From positions 2,976,001 to 3,040,000 of the forward strand of contig CM070911.1 of the NCBI GenBank assembly GCA_036417435.1: a stretch of DNA of 64,000 nucleotides, in the 5' to 3' direction. This document shows, piece after piece, positions 22,851 through 35,044 of this stretch. The notes below the pieces were generated by a model. It saw only the letters and a list, made by a program, of their open reading frames with translations. It made no database searches and was not told the DNA's origin. How positions within the stretch are numbered: position 1 is the first letter of the stretch; each line of letters opens with the position of its first letter. Position numbers and translations under genes: made by a program. Source of the DNA: Inia geoffrensis. Lineage: Eukaryota > Chordata > Mammalia > Artiodactyla > Iniidae.

Positions 22851-23949
22851 TCTCCTGTTCTTTTCTTTTCTCATATTCTCACCAAGGTAGATCCTCAATG
22901 ATTGTTTCTTTCTGTAGAGGACTTCAGACACAGTGCGGGTGGCCTGCATGGATTCAGGTTTGGTACAGCTGCAGGTTTTGGCTGCTGATGATCCAAAGGG
23001 GTTTGGGCCCACGTCAGAGGTTTTCTTGGAAGGAAGCACACAGGGTCCCAGAGCAGGACCGTGGCTCCTAGTCTGCTCCAGCTGGGATGAGCAAGCTTCA
23101 GTGGCAACAGCAGAACCACTGGATTATGACTAAGTACATGGTCTAAGTCATCAATCCACCATGAAAACAACTTTATCTCCAAGCTTGTCAAATTATTCAG
23201 ATTGGTTTTTCACACTTGAGGCATAATATCAAGAATAATATTGAACCAGATCTGTCAAAAGGGACAAATAAAACCTGATCCCATTTGCTTTTTAGTTTAA
23301 CCTATGTTATTAAACATAAGTGTCTTATTAAAGGAACAACCAGGAGCTCAGAGACAAGGAACCAAAGAGAGAAATATAGCAGTGAGTGTATCCCATTTTA
23401 AATTAATGGATGATATGTGCTTGTTGCTCAGCACAGGAAACTCTGGGTCAAACTGAAGTTTGAGGGAGAGGAGAACCCATATTTGGGCCAGCAATTTTGT
23501 GTGATTTGAAAGAATCTTTGGGGAGATATCAATGACCCCAAGCATCCTACTGTGTCACAGGGGATATCTAGATGGCAGTAACCAATACAGCACTGTCTGG
23601 AATCTGGAAGCTGTGAAGCAGATTTACTGCCAAAGTAGGTGGTTCTAAATCTCCTGAAACTGAATAGATTCTATGATTTGCTCTGGATTATCTTTATAGT
23701 ACTTGGTCCTGTAAAACAAATCTGTATTATGCTTAATTATGCATCAACTCTTTCTGCTAAGGGCTGCAGGAAAGACAAGGGCAGGTAGACTGGGTCTTTG
23801 CTCTCAAGTACCTGTTGCCTTGGAAAAAAATAGAGAGAAAAGAAGAAAACTAGGATACCTTAGCACCTAAATGAAGTGATAAGTAATTGGAAATTTAGTA
23901 ATAGTAATGCGAGAGTCCAGTAATGGAACCTGTCTTGTAACCGATATGG
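22851..23949. other. unique DNA with a weak acceptor-plus-frame signal
   Basis: A pyrimidine tract ending ttctttctgtag at 22917 is followed by an open frame of about 72 codons to a stop at 23133. I recognise no protein, and overlapping minus frames of similar length exist, so no gene is called. Confidence 0.45.
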
Positions 23950-24110
23950 TGTGAGGCTCAAGAATGAAAAGTCAGTGTTCTCATTTTGCTGGTGAAGTAA
24001 CAGACATGGACGGTCATTTGCTGAAAATGACAACTTCTCAGTAAGTGGTAACACTAAAGTCATAACTATGTCTGCTCTCAAAGCCCATGTTCTTTGCAGT
24101 CGTTATATTG
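23950..24110 (-). repeat. MIR-like fragment
   Basis: ttctcattttgctggtgaag, then gtaacactaaagtcataact and ctctcaaagcccatgttctt (near 24075), give a reversed MIR order ending in the head region. Confidence 0.45.
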
Positions 24111-26059
24111 TAAGGCACAGCTCTAGGTGGCAGGTCATCTGACTTTCAGAGGTCAAAGTAGAAGTTTCTCTTGACTGACATGTTCTCAAGTGCAGGCTGT
24201 CTGTCCTACCCTTCCTCCCGAGTACCATCTCAATCTAATGTATTGTTACATGTAAATCTCTTGGGCATAAATGACTCCCTACATATTTTTAATTCCTAAT
24301 AGGTGTTTGTTTAATGCCCATTTTCTTGTCTGATACTAACAGAAAATGCTCACCATCAATGCCTTAAATGTCTTCCAAAGAACACAGCACCTCTAGTTAC
24401 AGGTGTTTAGATGGTGCTACACAGCAATTGTTGTTGCTGTGGCTTTTTTCCTTAACGTTTTCCCCCTGTAATTCCTTGACTAACTTTAAAGTGGTAGAAA
24501 ACAGGTTGAAATTTTAAAAGGCTAACTAAAAAATTTAAATAATTATGCCCCCAAATTTCCAAGTTACTATTCAGAAATTATTTTTCTTTTTCTTACTGCT
24601 TAGGCATTATTTCACAGTGCTCGTTTCCTCAATTGTAAGGGAAATCCCATAACTAATTTAATAAACAGATTTAGAAATATCAAAAGAAAAAAAATGCCAG
24701 TCATTAAATTAAGCTCAACACAGTGGTTGAACCTGGAAGGATTTGCCTCTAAACACTAACTATCTCTCTGAAGAAGGTCAAAACAAGCAAATTTGATTAA
24801 AAAAAAAAAAAGCAGTAAGAGACTTTTATGGTTCATTGGGGAATTCTCTATAAAAATATTTATCTCAACTCCTCAGAGTTGTTCTTCAAGATAATTTCCT
24901 CAAAAAAAAAAAAAAAAGAAAACAGAGTTGGCTTTGGAAATGCCTCTTATTAAAATAGTTTCCACAGATACTGATGTGGTTCTAAGTCTTTTAAGTCTTT
25001 CAAACAGTGTCATCTGTTCTTTTGATTTGCTCTAAGACAACAATTCATGAAAGCCTAGTCACCTGCCTTTTGATGTACTAGAGAGAAAAGCTAATTTAGG
25101 TCTGCTCTGACTCATTTTGTCTTCCTTCATGACAAAAATAGCTTCTCTGGTTGTACAGTTCCTTCTAGGGTTTTCCCTGAAATGCTGCAAACTGGTTCTT
25201 GTGAAGAAGAACTCTTATGAGTTCCTTTGGTTTGAGAGAGAAAATCGTGAGAGAGTCAAGGACGTGAGCAGGGATGGGCAGGGAGGAAAGATCAAAAACA
25301 TCAAAAACAAGTTGCCCTGAGGTGGGAACTGTCCAAGAAAGGCAAGTGACGGCAGCAGGAGTCCACTCTCCACAAGATGCTGAGCCAGCCAAGAAACACT
25401 AAATACTTTAAACATGGAGCATGATAATCATCAACTTAGAACAGAGCAAAGTGCAGCAGTGGTGAAATTGGATGACGTATAGCATCTCAGTACAGCCCTG
25501 TTAGGACAAACAATTACACACACACTGGTGCAGGGTCTTGTGATAGGTTTTGGGGAGCCAGCACAGAGAACATATTCTTCACCCTCAATTCTTATAATCA
25601 AAGGATGGGGAGGGAAGATGCTCATGGATGAAGGCAGCACACTGGGGTGAGGGGCGGAAATTAGCAGAAGAGACCTCAGAGAAATAGCACACCGCCTCAA
25701 GCGTCACAAACAGGGAAGAGAAAGTGACCAAATTCAGAGGCACGAGAGAAAACATGGCCCTAGGAAATGCCAAACAGCTTGACCAGGTGATAAAGGAGGT
25801 GGAAGAAGGGCAGATCAGACAGAAAGGTTGAAATTAATCTAAACATTCTTAGTATTTTCTTACATCTAACATCTACTTAATGAACAGATGTTAGCTGATC
25901 ACAAATGAATTCCTGTGATTGCCTTGGTCTTTGAAAGACATAAAGGTGAATATAAGAAAGCATTTCTGCCCACAGGGCTCACACTGTCTTTGGAAAGACC
26001 CCAGACAGAGCTGACCGCCCACTCCTGCCCAGCTGTCTCATCAGGAACCATAATTGAGG
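24111..26059. other. unique DNA
   Basis: Two A tracts (24799-24811 and 24902-24916) are not preceded by a recognisable retrocopy. Open frames of 60-89 codons between 25117 and 26123 overlap on both strands with no domain. Nothing else recognised. Confidence 0.45.
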
Positions 26060-26215
26060 AGGTCTTTACTACCATTCCCTCCATTTCAGATGAGTAAAGG
26101 CATAAAATGTTTAAGGAGCACATCTAAGATAATCCAATGATTAAGGGGCAGAGCCAGGTTCTGAATTAAAACCATCTTGTTTCAGAAAAAGCCCTTTTCA
26201 TGCAAACTCTAATTT
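26060..26215 (-). repeat. MIR SINE
   Basis: ctccatttcagatgagtaaa (near 26079), then ggggcagagccaggttctga (near 26145), then cttttcatgcaaactcta reads as a reversed MIR from core to head. Confidence 0.6.
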
Positions 26216-26304
26216 CCAGTTTTATATGTGCATCATGTATGTTATCCTGTAGTTCTATTTGTGTACCTGTATGAGAGACATATGTATAAATTTACATACA
26301 CGTG

Positions 26305-26323
26305 CACACACACACACACACAC
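26305..26323. repeat. (CA)n microsatellite
   Basis: Short uninterrupted CA run. Confidence 0.95.
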
Positions 26324-26384
26324 TCACAGCCATATGAAAAATGGAACATTTAATGGTTTGCTATAGGATTAAGTACAAGCTTAG

Positions 26385-26846
26385 CATTTAAGACCTGACC
26401 TACTGGGACCACCCACGTGTCCAATTTTACCTCCTGTAGTTGCTAATTATCCTTAATTTCAGCCATGCCGGAATATTTGAGATCACCCACCCCACCTAAA
26501 CTTTGCTTATATTTTGTCCACCTTGCCCGTCATAGACCAGGGCTCTGTTCTAAGCTAGTGGAGTCCTATGTACTCTTCATACATAGCACTAAACCTACTT
26601 TCCCTGTGAAATTTCCATGAACCTTCTCCAAGAAAAATAATTTCTTGATTCTCCCTAACTACTGTGTATGTTTCATTACTGTACTACTTGTCACATACTA
26701 ATGGTTATGTTTTCATTTATATTTTTACTGCTAGCTATGAACCTGCAAAATATATACACTTGCTTCTCTGTCCTCATCAAACAATATGGTCCATAATACA
26801 GAATAAGTGCTCAATACACATATTTTGGGTGAAAAGAGCTCCCTGA
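26385..26846 (+). repeat. L2 LINE 3'-end remnant
   Basis: Landmarks in order: acctgacctactgggaccac, tttcagccatgccggaatat, ccatgaaccttctccaagaa and ggtccataatacagaataag, then tgctcaatacacatatttt near 26808. This is the L2 3' end running to its tail. Confidence 0.65.
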
Positions 26847-27043
26847 TTCTTCCTTAATGGGGTGTTACTGGTGGTGAGGACAAATGTTCTCTAGCCAGGA
26901 GATCAAACATCAGATCTATGCTTTGGTTTTGTTGCTACAATTTTTTTAAGTCTTGAAATGCTACATCTTCTTTCTATAATGTGTTTTTTTTTGTCTTTGG
27001 TATGCTTTCGTTTTGGTGGTTTTGTCTATAGATTTAGTTCCAT
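26847..27043. other. short unique spacer
   Basis: T-rich unrecognised DNA. Confidence 0.4.
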
Positions 27044-27265
27044 TTGACAAATATTTATTAAGTTGTATCAAATTTCCAAAACTTTGAAAGGTTCTTGGGA
27101 TGAAAAGAATAAAATGTAGATCTTAATCTGGGAGAGGAGACATACTTGTTAACAATAATTAGAGCAGAATGTGGCAGATGGGAGAGGAAAGGACTGAAAT
27201 AGTGAGTGATTGAGGGGATTAGGGAAGGCTTTTCAGAAGAGTTGACACCTCAATGGTCTGTTGAA
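27044..27265 (-). repeat. L2 LINE 3'-end remnant
   Basis: gacaaatatttattaagttg (near 27046) is the reversed L2 tail. It is followed by cagatgggagaggaaaggac, gggaaggcttttcagaagag and ttgacacctcaatggtc (the reversed aggcctt... phrase). Confidence 0.6.
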
Positions 27266-27379
27266 GAGTGAGCTGTGAACTAGTTCCCAAGTGGGTGAGC
27301 GGTGTTTCCAAATCCCCAGGGTCTCTGTGTGGACCATTTTCTCACACCCAGCACACTGATTTCATAAAATACACTCCAC

Positions 27380-27591
27380 AGGGCTTCCCTGGTGGCACAG
27401 TGGTTGAGAGGCCCGCCTGTTGATGCAGGGAACACGGGTTCGTGCCCCAGTCAGGGAAGATCCCACATACCGTGGAGCGGCTGGGCCCGTGGGCCATGAT
27501 CGCTGAGCCTGCGCATCCGGAGCCTGTGCTCTGCAATGGGAGAGGCCACAACGCCCAGGTACCGCTAAAAAAAAAAAAAAAAAAAAAAAAA
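27380..27591 (+). mobile_element. CHR-type SINE with intact target-site duplication
   Basis: Full-length element from gggcttccctggtggcacag through the B-box-like ggttcgtgcccc (near 27437) to the A tail at 27567-27591. The flanking 14-bp duplication aaaatacactccac lies at 27366-27379 and 27588-27601, and is exact. The overlapping frames on both strands are SINE shadows. Body similarity to the 966-1176 copy shows a common subfamily. Confidence 0.96.
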
Positions 27592-27601
27592 TACACTCCA
27601 C

Positions 27602-29748
27602 GAATCCATATCCATGAAAATAATGATTTGTTTTAATTTTTAGAGGTATTTTATAATTTTGTTTTGAAGATATTCATTATTGTTGGCTCTGCTTTCTTGG
27701 CAATTATAGATAATTTAGCCAAGCAAGTATGGAAATAAGAAAATATAACATCTGAACTCATATACATATAATATTTTTTTCTAGAAATTAGGAATTATAG
27801 TAAACAATAAAGTTGGCATAATGTATGTGTTGCAGACATAACATTGGTTGATTATAATTTTACTGCTTTTCGTTTAAAATTTTGAATCCAGCACAGATTT
27901 TCAGGATCCAGTCATTTAGATAAGCCTCTGGGATTTGGGAATTCCCACCTAGAATTTCCAGTGGTTGATCTGGCCGTGCACAGAAGCTGGAGGGATGCAC
28001 ACACAACAGGAAGAAAATGTGCAATGGCCAGGACATGTGAAATAGACTTATTAGTTAGGAAAACATGAAGGTTTGAATATTACTGGAGAATAAACACAAA
28101 AGGCATTTGCCAGAAACTCACAGATTTTCTTTGTATTGACAATCTCTGGTTAGTAATAGAGTTCTGCTTCTCTTGCTGTAAATCTGCAAATTTGCTTTCG
28201 GAATGGTCTCCTTCGCTTCTTTACTTGTCTGTGTTTCCTCCCTTGCACTTTTTTTTTTCTTTCAGAGGTTCTAAGCACTCCATTTCTCACATCAAATTGA
28301 GCAAGGCATTTACTTTGTCTTTTCAGTCAACATCTGCTCCAAGCCTAGGAGTAGACCTCTTGGTCGTGGTGCCACTGGTCCACTGTCTAGCTCACCACCT
28401 CCTACTGGGCTCTACCACTTCCCAGGGACACCTCTCCTGAAACTATGTTGTTCTATAGCTCTGTCCAAATCTGAAGAGAAGGGTTGATGCCTTTACTTCT
28501 GGAAACCCCATTTTTTAAGCAGAAAAACGCTGTCTAATTTAGGGACATGAGAAAAAATTATCTCTATCGAGAATATAAAACAAAATTACTTTCTAACATT
28601 CTGACTGCTTTCATTGCCTTAAGTAATCCCCCAGCCAGAAAATCTGCCATACAATATCAACTTAAGACCAGCTCCTTTTGTTTCTTAACTTTTTAGAACA
28701 TTTTTAGGAATTTTTTTTGTTTGAAGCAAGCTATGTTTAAATGTTACTATTGTCTGAAAAAAATATGGTTTCTCACTATCTCAAAAGAGTTGTCTGCAAT
28801 AAAAAGCATATTGCCTATTGTGTTGAGTTGTCAAGTGTCATCTATATTATTGTGTTTACATATTAAAACTGTTCATGGCATCAAGTGATTAAAATGGTTA
28901 GGATAATTATTACTAATATATGCATGTTTTTGGTGATTGCATGACAATACATGTCATTTTAAAAGCAGCTGGAATTTAATAATAAAAGAGAAGGTGAGAG
29001 TTCTGCAGCGACTATCACTCTATTGATTATTACACCAAAATCCTGTTAAAATACAGTTTGAAAGCTTGGGAAAGATTTAGTAATGTAGGGCATTGATGGT
29101 TGGATTTGTTTACAATGATCGAATAAAGTCAATATTTTGCTAAACCAAAAGCAGGATTTGGGCAGGATATTTTTATTTTCAACATTCAGTCTTTAATGTA
29201 CAGTTATCATTAAGCTAGTGAGCTTCTTTTATAATTAGATTCCTATGCAAACTGTCACAGCGGTTACTGAGGAATGATTGAGAAAAAGTGATAGGAGTTC
29301 ATGGCTTGAATCAGTTCAGAGAAACTCCCTATGAATGGATCACTTATGGCCTCCAAGAGTATCCTCTCATCCTCCCTTCTTTCTCTCTTTATAATCACAC
29401 ACGTCCTTTATGTCTCTGGACTGACTTAGCAGTTCTCAGTGAGCACTGTCACCGCACAAACTGAGGGGACATGGCATGAAGACCATGGGAGTTTTTAGAC
29501 GCAAAGGGCCCCTCATTGCTTCCTGTCCAGTCAGAGTCGTCACGAATGTAAGGGGACACGAGGCGAAGCAACTTCCTCTCACGATGATGTGAAGAATTCT
29601 GCATTCATGGAAACAGGCACTTTGTGGTTTTACCAACACATTTTAAGACCCGTATTTGTATGCAGGGGTGTAAACATAAAATCCAACGTATCAGTTTTAC
29701 TTGTTTAATGCTTTGTCGATATATTTGTATACCTAATGTTTAATTAGG
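27602..29748. other. unique, mainly AT-rich DNA
   Basis: About 2.1 kb with no recognised repeat. A pyrimidine-rich tract ends at 28265 with ttttttttttctttcag, a good splice-acceptor shape, but no exon could be defined. 28640-29330 is notably repeat-free. Confidence 0.45.
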
Positions 29749-29760
29749 ATTTGATATATT

Positions 29761-30257
29761 TTTTCCTATTAAATTTTTAAAATTTAATTTCTATTTTATA
29801 TTGGAATGTAGTGGATTTTTACAGTGCTGTGTTTGTTTCAGGTGTACGGCAAAGCGATTCAGTTATACATATACATATATACATTCTTTTTCAGATTCTT
29901 TTCCTGTATGGGTTATTACAGAGTATTGAGTAGAGTTCCCTGTGCTATACAGTAGGTCCTTATTAGTTATCTATTTTATATATAGTAGTGTGTTTTTGTT
30001 AATCCCAAACTCCCACTTTATCTCTCCCCACCACATTTCCCCTTTGGTAACCATAAGTTTGTTTTCAAAGTCTGTGATATTGTTTTTGTTTTGTAAATAA
30101 GTTCATTTGTATCCTTTGGTAAGATTCCACAAATAAGTGACATCATACGTGTCATCATTGTGACATCATTGTCTTTCTCTGTCTGCCTTACTTCATTTAG
30201 CATGATCATCTCCAGGTCCATCCATGTTGCTGCAAATGGTGTTACTGATGATCTTAA
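29761..30257 (-). mobile_element. L1 LINE, 5'-truncated, with target-site duplication
   Basis: Reversed L1 3' region: tggaatgtagtggatttttac, agagttccctgtgctataca, gtaggtccttattagttatc, taatcccaaactccc and ccatccatgttgctgcaaat. A 12-bp duplication atttgatatatt at 29749-29760 and 30258-30269 brackets it. Its 3' untranslated region belongs to a different L1 subfamily from 2312-2940. No coding frame is intact, and the 67-codon minus frame contains degraded ORF2 end and 3' untranslated sequence. Confidence 0.88.
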
Positions 30258-30269
30258 ATTTGATATATT

Positions 30270-31689
30270 GATGACCTTAAAAAGGCTTGCAGGATTTTAA
30301 AAATGAGGATAGTTTTACATTTGATTTAAATTTATAAAACTAATACTCGATCAAAGTCTTTATAGTACCAATCACTAGTCCCTAAGTCTTAAAAGAAAAA
30401 AAAAAACATTATGGTGATTTTTTGACTGCACAGAGAGATTAGTTAGAAGTGCAACTGAGTGGTTTATTAATCAATAACAATGTTGAAGAAGCAAGATTAA
30501 TGCGATTAGTATAATTCACATAGTTCAGCTCTTGCACACTCATAAAAATCAAATTGCTCGTGGTTGGGTGTACAGATGCTAAAGAGTGCTGCTTCTTGGC
30601 TTCTTGCTGGATGAAGGGCAGAACTGACGTAGGAACATCAGGGCCCAAACAGCAGGGTCTTTGATGATCTGGTGAATACTCATTCTTCTATGCTTTTATT
30701 TTTTTCCCGAGTAAAATAGACATACACTTTTAAATATCACATTTTAAAAAATCAGAATCCTGAGATTTTGTGTAATCAGATTAAAAGCCAGATAAACTTT
30801 CGATATTTACTCTTAGAGAAAAAAGAGGGGTCATTAGTGGTTGAGGTGTTTTAAACAAGGGGGTGAACTCGTGTTTGCTAAATAATTGCCAGAATAACTT
30901 AAACAAGAACAATACCTCCTGACTGAAACATGAAGGCCTTTTTTCAAATAGTTTTTGCCCCCCGTTTTACTTCTCATTTAATCAAATTATACTAATAAAT
31001 GACTGTCTATTTGTAAGAAAGAGTAATATTTTCAATAACAACCCTCTAACTACCCTCCTCCCATCAGACCCTGGAGCTGAGATTTTCTCAGTCGGACCCT
31101 CCCTGCTTTCCCACTGCCTCTGTTCCCACACCAATGCTCAGCTCCTACACAAATCCCTGTCTTCCCCCACACATTTCCCCTCTGTTTTACCTCCCTGACT
31201 TGGCGTAGACAAATGACTCAGCATGTGAAGTTGTAATTCTATTTCCCATAAGTATCCCCTGCTCATTTTCAAGGTCCAGCACACATGCTTCCTCCAGCCT
31301 GAAAAATTCACTGGCGCTTTCAAACAGAAAACCTGCCTTCCCAGCCACTCCTGCCTGGTTCTATGGGCTTCAAATGCCTTATCTCGGGTGCTGCTTTGCA
31401 ACACAGTGACTGACGTGACTGTACTTCATTCTCCACTGAATTCCACGCTCTTTAAGGGAGCTGCTCCTACGTTATCCTCACATGCACTTTGCTGATGGTG
31501 ACCAGTCAGAACAATCTTTTACATAAAAGTGTTCATACAAGCAATTAGAATAACCTTTGCATGTAAATGTTTACATATATTAAACTGTCTCCACCTTCAC
31601 TCACTCATGTATTCCAAAAACAGGTGCTATAAACCTAGAACTATGAAACCAGATTATGAAAACTTACCCCAAAGAAAATTAAAATTGTA
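30270..31689. other. unique DNA
   Basis: No gene. 31040-31450 is C/T-rich on the plus strand and might be an old LINE fragment that I cannot place. The 88-codon minus frame 31138-31404 has no domain. Confidence 0.42.
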
Positions 31690-31800
31690 AAGAACCTTAG
31701 ATATTACACAGTTCAATTTCAACTACTGTCTTCCAGATGAGAAAATGAAAGCCCAGAGAGGGACAGAGATTTGCCCAAGGCCCTGGATAGTCTGACATTA
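31690..31800 (-). repeat. MIR-class SINE
   Basis: ttccagatgagaaaatgaaa then gcccagagagggacagagat then ttgcccaaggccctggatag is a well-preserved reversed MIR core. Confidence 0.75.
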
Positions 31801-32483
31801 TCTTAACTTCAAATATACTATTAAGATATCGTTACTGTCATGGAAGAACTCCCCTTCCTCCAAGGCTCTTTTTCAAAAGAGCATGGATAAGTTAGGGGAA
31901 TATTATTCAATATAGACAAACCCTTAAAAACAGCCAGGAAGAAAAAGAGAAGATCCAAAGACATGTCTGGGTTCCTCATGTAGTTAAACACAAATGGCAC
32001 AACCCGTCCCTCCTTCCTTTGTACCTGTGCTATGGTCCCTCCACCAACACCTGGATCAGTGGATCTGAAGTCACCCAGGTGAACCACAGGACCCATGGGT
32101 CAACCAGAGTCATTCCCGCTAATGCTTAGGAGAAATTGCTCATCACAGTGTGAGGATTCAAGCAGCATTCACAGGCCTGCTTGGGCCCTCCACCTATTTT
32201 CATTGGACTTCTGAGGTCCTTATAATTCTCACACATATGTAGATTTGCTGGTCTTCTGTTCTTCTAGTCCTGTCTACATTGAGCTGCCAACCTTGCCTTC
32301 TGAGGGGCACCTTTACATTCAGAAAGGACCGGTGGCTAAAATTAGCATTAGCAACAAAGATTCCTGGCTGGGGGTGCCAAGACTTTCTAAAGAGATGGAG
32401 ATGGGAGTGCTATTTGAATTGCCTTTAATATTTATATATTAAGGAGCTGGAAGATAGTCCTTGGGAGGGATGTAGGCCACTTA
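31801..32483. other. unique DNA
   Basis: No repeat named. The 91-codon minus frame (31821-32096) and 65-codon plus frame (32245-32442) have no known domain. Confidence 0.42.
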
Positions 32484-32498
32484 AAGAAAAGTAGTTTT

Positions 32499-33223
32499 TA
32501 AAAAATGTTTTTTATAGAAGTATATTTGATTTACAATGTTGTGTTAATTACTGATGTACAGCAAAGTTATATGTATATGTACACATATCTTTAAAATATT
32601 CTTTTACATTGTGGTTTTATCATAGGATATTTAATATAGTTCTCTGTGCTATACAGTAGGACCTTGTTGTTTATCCATTCTATATATAAAAGTTTACATC
32701 TTCTAATCCCAAACTCCAAATCCATTCCTCCCCAAAACCCCTCCCCCTTGGCAACCACCAGTCTGCTCTCTATGTCTGTGACTCTGTTTCTGTTTCATAG
32801 ACAGGTTAATTTGTGTCATATTTTAGATTCCACACATAAGGGATATCATAGGGTATTTGTCTTTCTCTTTCTGACTGACTTCACTCAGTATGACAGCCTT
32901 TAGGTCCACCCACGTTGCTGTAAGTGGCATTGTTGCATTCTTTCTTATGGCTAAGTAGTATTCCATTATACATATGTACCACATCTTCTTTATCCATTCA
33001 TCTGTCAATGGACATTTAGTTTTATTCCATGTCTTGGCTATTGTGAATAGGGCTGCTATGAACATAGGGGTGCATCTATCTTTTTGTCCAGATACATGCC
33101 CAGGAGTGGGATTGTGGGATCATGTGGCAACTCTATTTTTGGTTTTCTGAGAAACCTCCATACTGTTTTCCACAGTGGCTGCACCAACGTACATTCCCAC
33201 CAACAGTGTAGGATGGTTCCCTT
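32499..33223 (-). mobile_element. L1 LINE, 5'-truncated, with 15-bp target-site duplication
   Basis: An exact 15-bp duplication aagaaaagtagtttt at 32484-32498 and 33224-33238 marks the insertion. On the minus strand the last 80 codons of ORF2 (33065 to 32823) are open and match the conserved C-terminus: [24 protein letters not shown] and SEVSQKEKDKYP. Upstream coding sequence (33223 to 33066) is readable but in another frame ([13 protein letters not shown]), so there is at least one frameshift. The 3' untranslated region carries the reversed gctatacagtaggaccttgt phrase. Lacking endonuclease and reverse transcriptase, the copy is immobile. Confidence 0.95.
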
Positions 33224-33238
33224 AAGAAAAGTAGTTTT

Positions 33239-34449
33239 GACTCTGGCTATAACACGATGCCCCAGTGAAGCATCATTACCTCCAGGTCACGGGGAGAAGC
33301 ACAGGAAGCTCCTTCTCTTCCAAAGGATGATAATTCCACAAATAACAAAATGCTTGTTAAACAGCATTATGGCAACAAGAGTGGAAACTTCCACGTTATT
33401 AAAGATCTTTATAACTTATATAAAGGTTATATAACTTCATAACATTTCAGAAGAGATTCATCCTTGTTTTCTTCAGTATATAAACCAGTGTTATAACAGG
33501 TGGATACAAATGGCATTTAAATATGAACCTAAAGCTCCCAGATGCAGCATTCCTTACTTCACACTGACATTTTATTAAATCAGGCGATGGCTTACAGAGT
33601 AAATGATGCCCTTGTATGATACGTGGAGTGTTAACATTTCTGATTTGAAGTATTAATTGTAATAAGCTAACTCCTGGTGGCAGAGACATTTGCAAACCTG
33701 ACACTCAACGTTTCAAATTCTGATTTTAGAAGGACAATTACTGGAGATAAATCCTGAGACAAGCACTCTTGAATCTCTTTAATTGATGTTTCTGGTCACC
33801 AAGAAGAAAAATTTGAAGAGGTGTGTACAGTTGATGATGTTTAAAGCGGTGTGATGGATTGTATATTTCAGTGAGGCACTAGGAGAAAGATGTCCATCTG
33901 TGGGTAAGTGTGTGAGCATGGTTATGATGAAGAAAGAAATCACATTGAAAGGATGCAAGTTTGGCAAGAGGAATCATATGAACAACAAAATAAGCCCTGG
34001 TCTGACTCACTGATTAATCTACCTAGGCTAGATGTTTCATTTAGGGGTATATTTCCACAGTCTTGGACAAAATTCTAAACACAGAAAGAGGAGAATCAGA
34101 GCAGCTTTTATTAAGAACAGGAGCAGCATGTACAGGATTTAATTAAAGCTACTTTAGAAATCAGAGAGCTAATACAGACACTGTCTGACTTTTCAACAAC
34201 TGTATCCTCCCAAATGTCTCCCTAATATATCATTAAATTATATAATCAGTACATCTTCTTTTTGTAATACCAAGAGTTCATTGCCTTATCAAAAAAACAT
34301 GTTCTGATTATGGTGCAAGTATGTAGGCATATGCATGTCTTTAGGTCAGGAAAGGGCACTATTTTGCCATCAAAATGTTCAAATTGTAAGCCATCACTCA
34401 TTCTCTGTCCCAGCTTTCTTTTCTGTTCTATCACAGTGTTTACTCATTC
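33239..34449. other. unique DNA
   Basis: No gene or repeat recognised in about 1.2 kb. Short frames on both strands have no domain. Confidence 0.45.
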
Positions 34450-34640
34450 AAAACCATTCAATATTTTCAAATTCCTAGTATTAGCATTCCTTCCTCGTGA
34501 TGAAGGTGGGTGTATGAATACAGCACAGACCGTTCCCTCATGGATCTCATAGTAGGATAAGTGGACACAGAGGCAAATGATCAAAGCAAGTTGTCGCACA
34601 ACATGTGCTAGAGTTCTCTGTGACCATAGAGGAAGGAGGT
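34450..34640 (-). repeat. probable L2 3'-end remnant
   Basis: gttccctcatggatctcata followed by gtaggataagtggacacaga and gtgctagagttctctgtgac corresponds to the reversed L2 phrase about catggagcttacattctag. Confidence 0.45.
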
Positions 34641-34643
34641 TGT

Positions 34644-35002
34644 TGTCTTAATTGGTTTGGGCAGCTACAGCAGAGTTTCATACACTGAGGGGCTTAAACA
34701 GCAAACATTCATTTCTCACAGTTCTAAGGCTGGAAGTCCAAGATCAGAGCTTCAGCCCATTCAGTGTCTGGTGAGGGTCCTCACCCTGGTTTGAAGACGG
34801 CAACTTCTGCTGGGTCCTCCCACGGGGTAAAGGGCGAGGGATCTCTCCGGGGTCTTTTATAAGGACGCTAACTCCATTCATGAAGGCTTTGCCCTCATGG
34901 ATCTAATCACCCCCCAAAGGCCCTGCTTCCTGATACCATCACCTTGGGGGCTAGGATTTCAATAAATGCATCAGGGAGAACACAGACATTCAGTCCATAA
35001 CA
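34644..35002 (-). mobile_element. ERVL-MaLR (MST/MLT1A-type) solo LTR
   Basis: An almost complete LTR of an ancient retrovirus-like family. It starts tgtcttaattggtttgg and ends cagtccataaca. Inside it reads ctcacagttctaaggctgga, agtccaagatcagagcttca, gtgtctggtgagggtcctca, ttttataaggacgctaactc and caccttgggggctaggattt. The 5-bp flanks (gttgt and gtcat) agree only in part. It has no internal or coding sequence. Confidence 0.9.
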
Positions 35003-35044
35003 GTCATCATGATAGACTTCCTGGAAGAAATTATATTTATTTGG

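Noticed and set aside
24799..24916. Pair of A tracts as tails of retrocopies
   Set aside because: No SINE, L1 or coding sequence recognised upstream of either.
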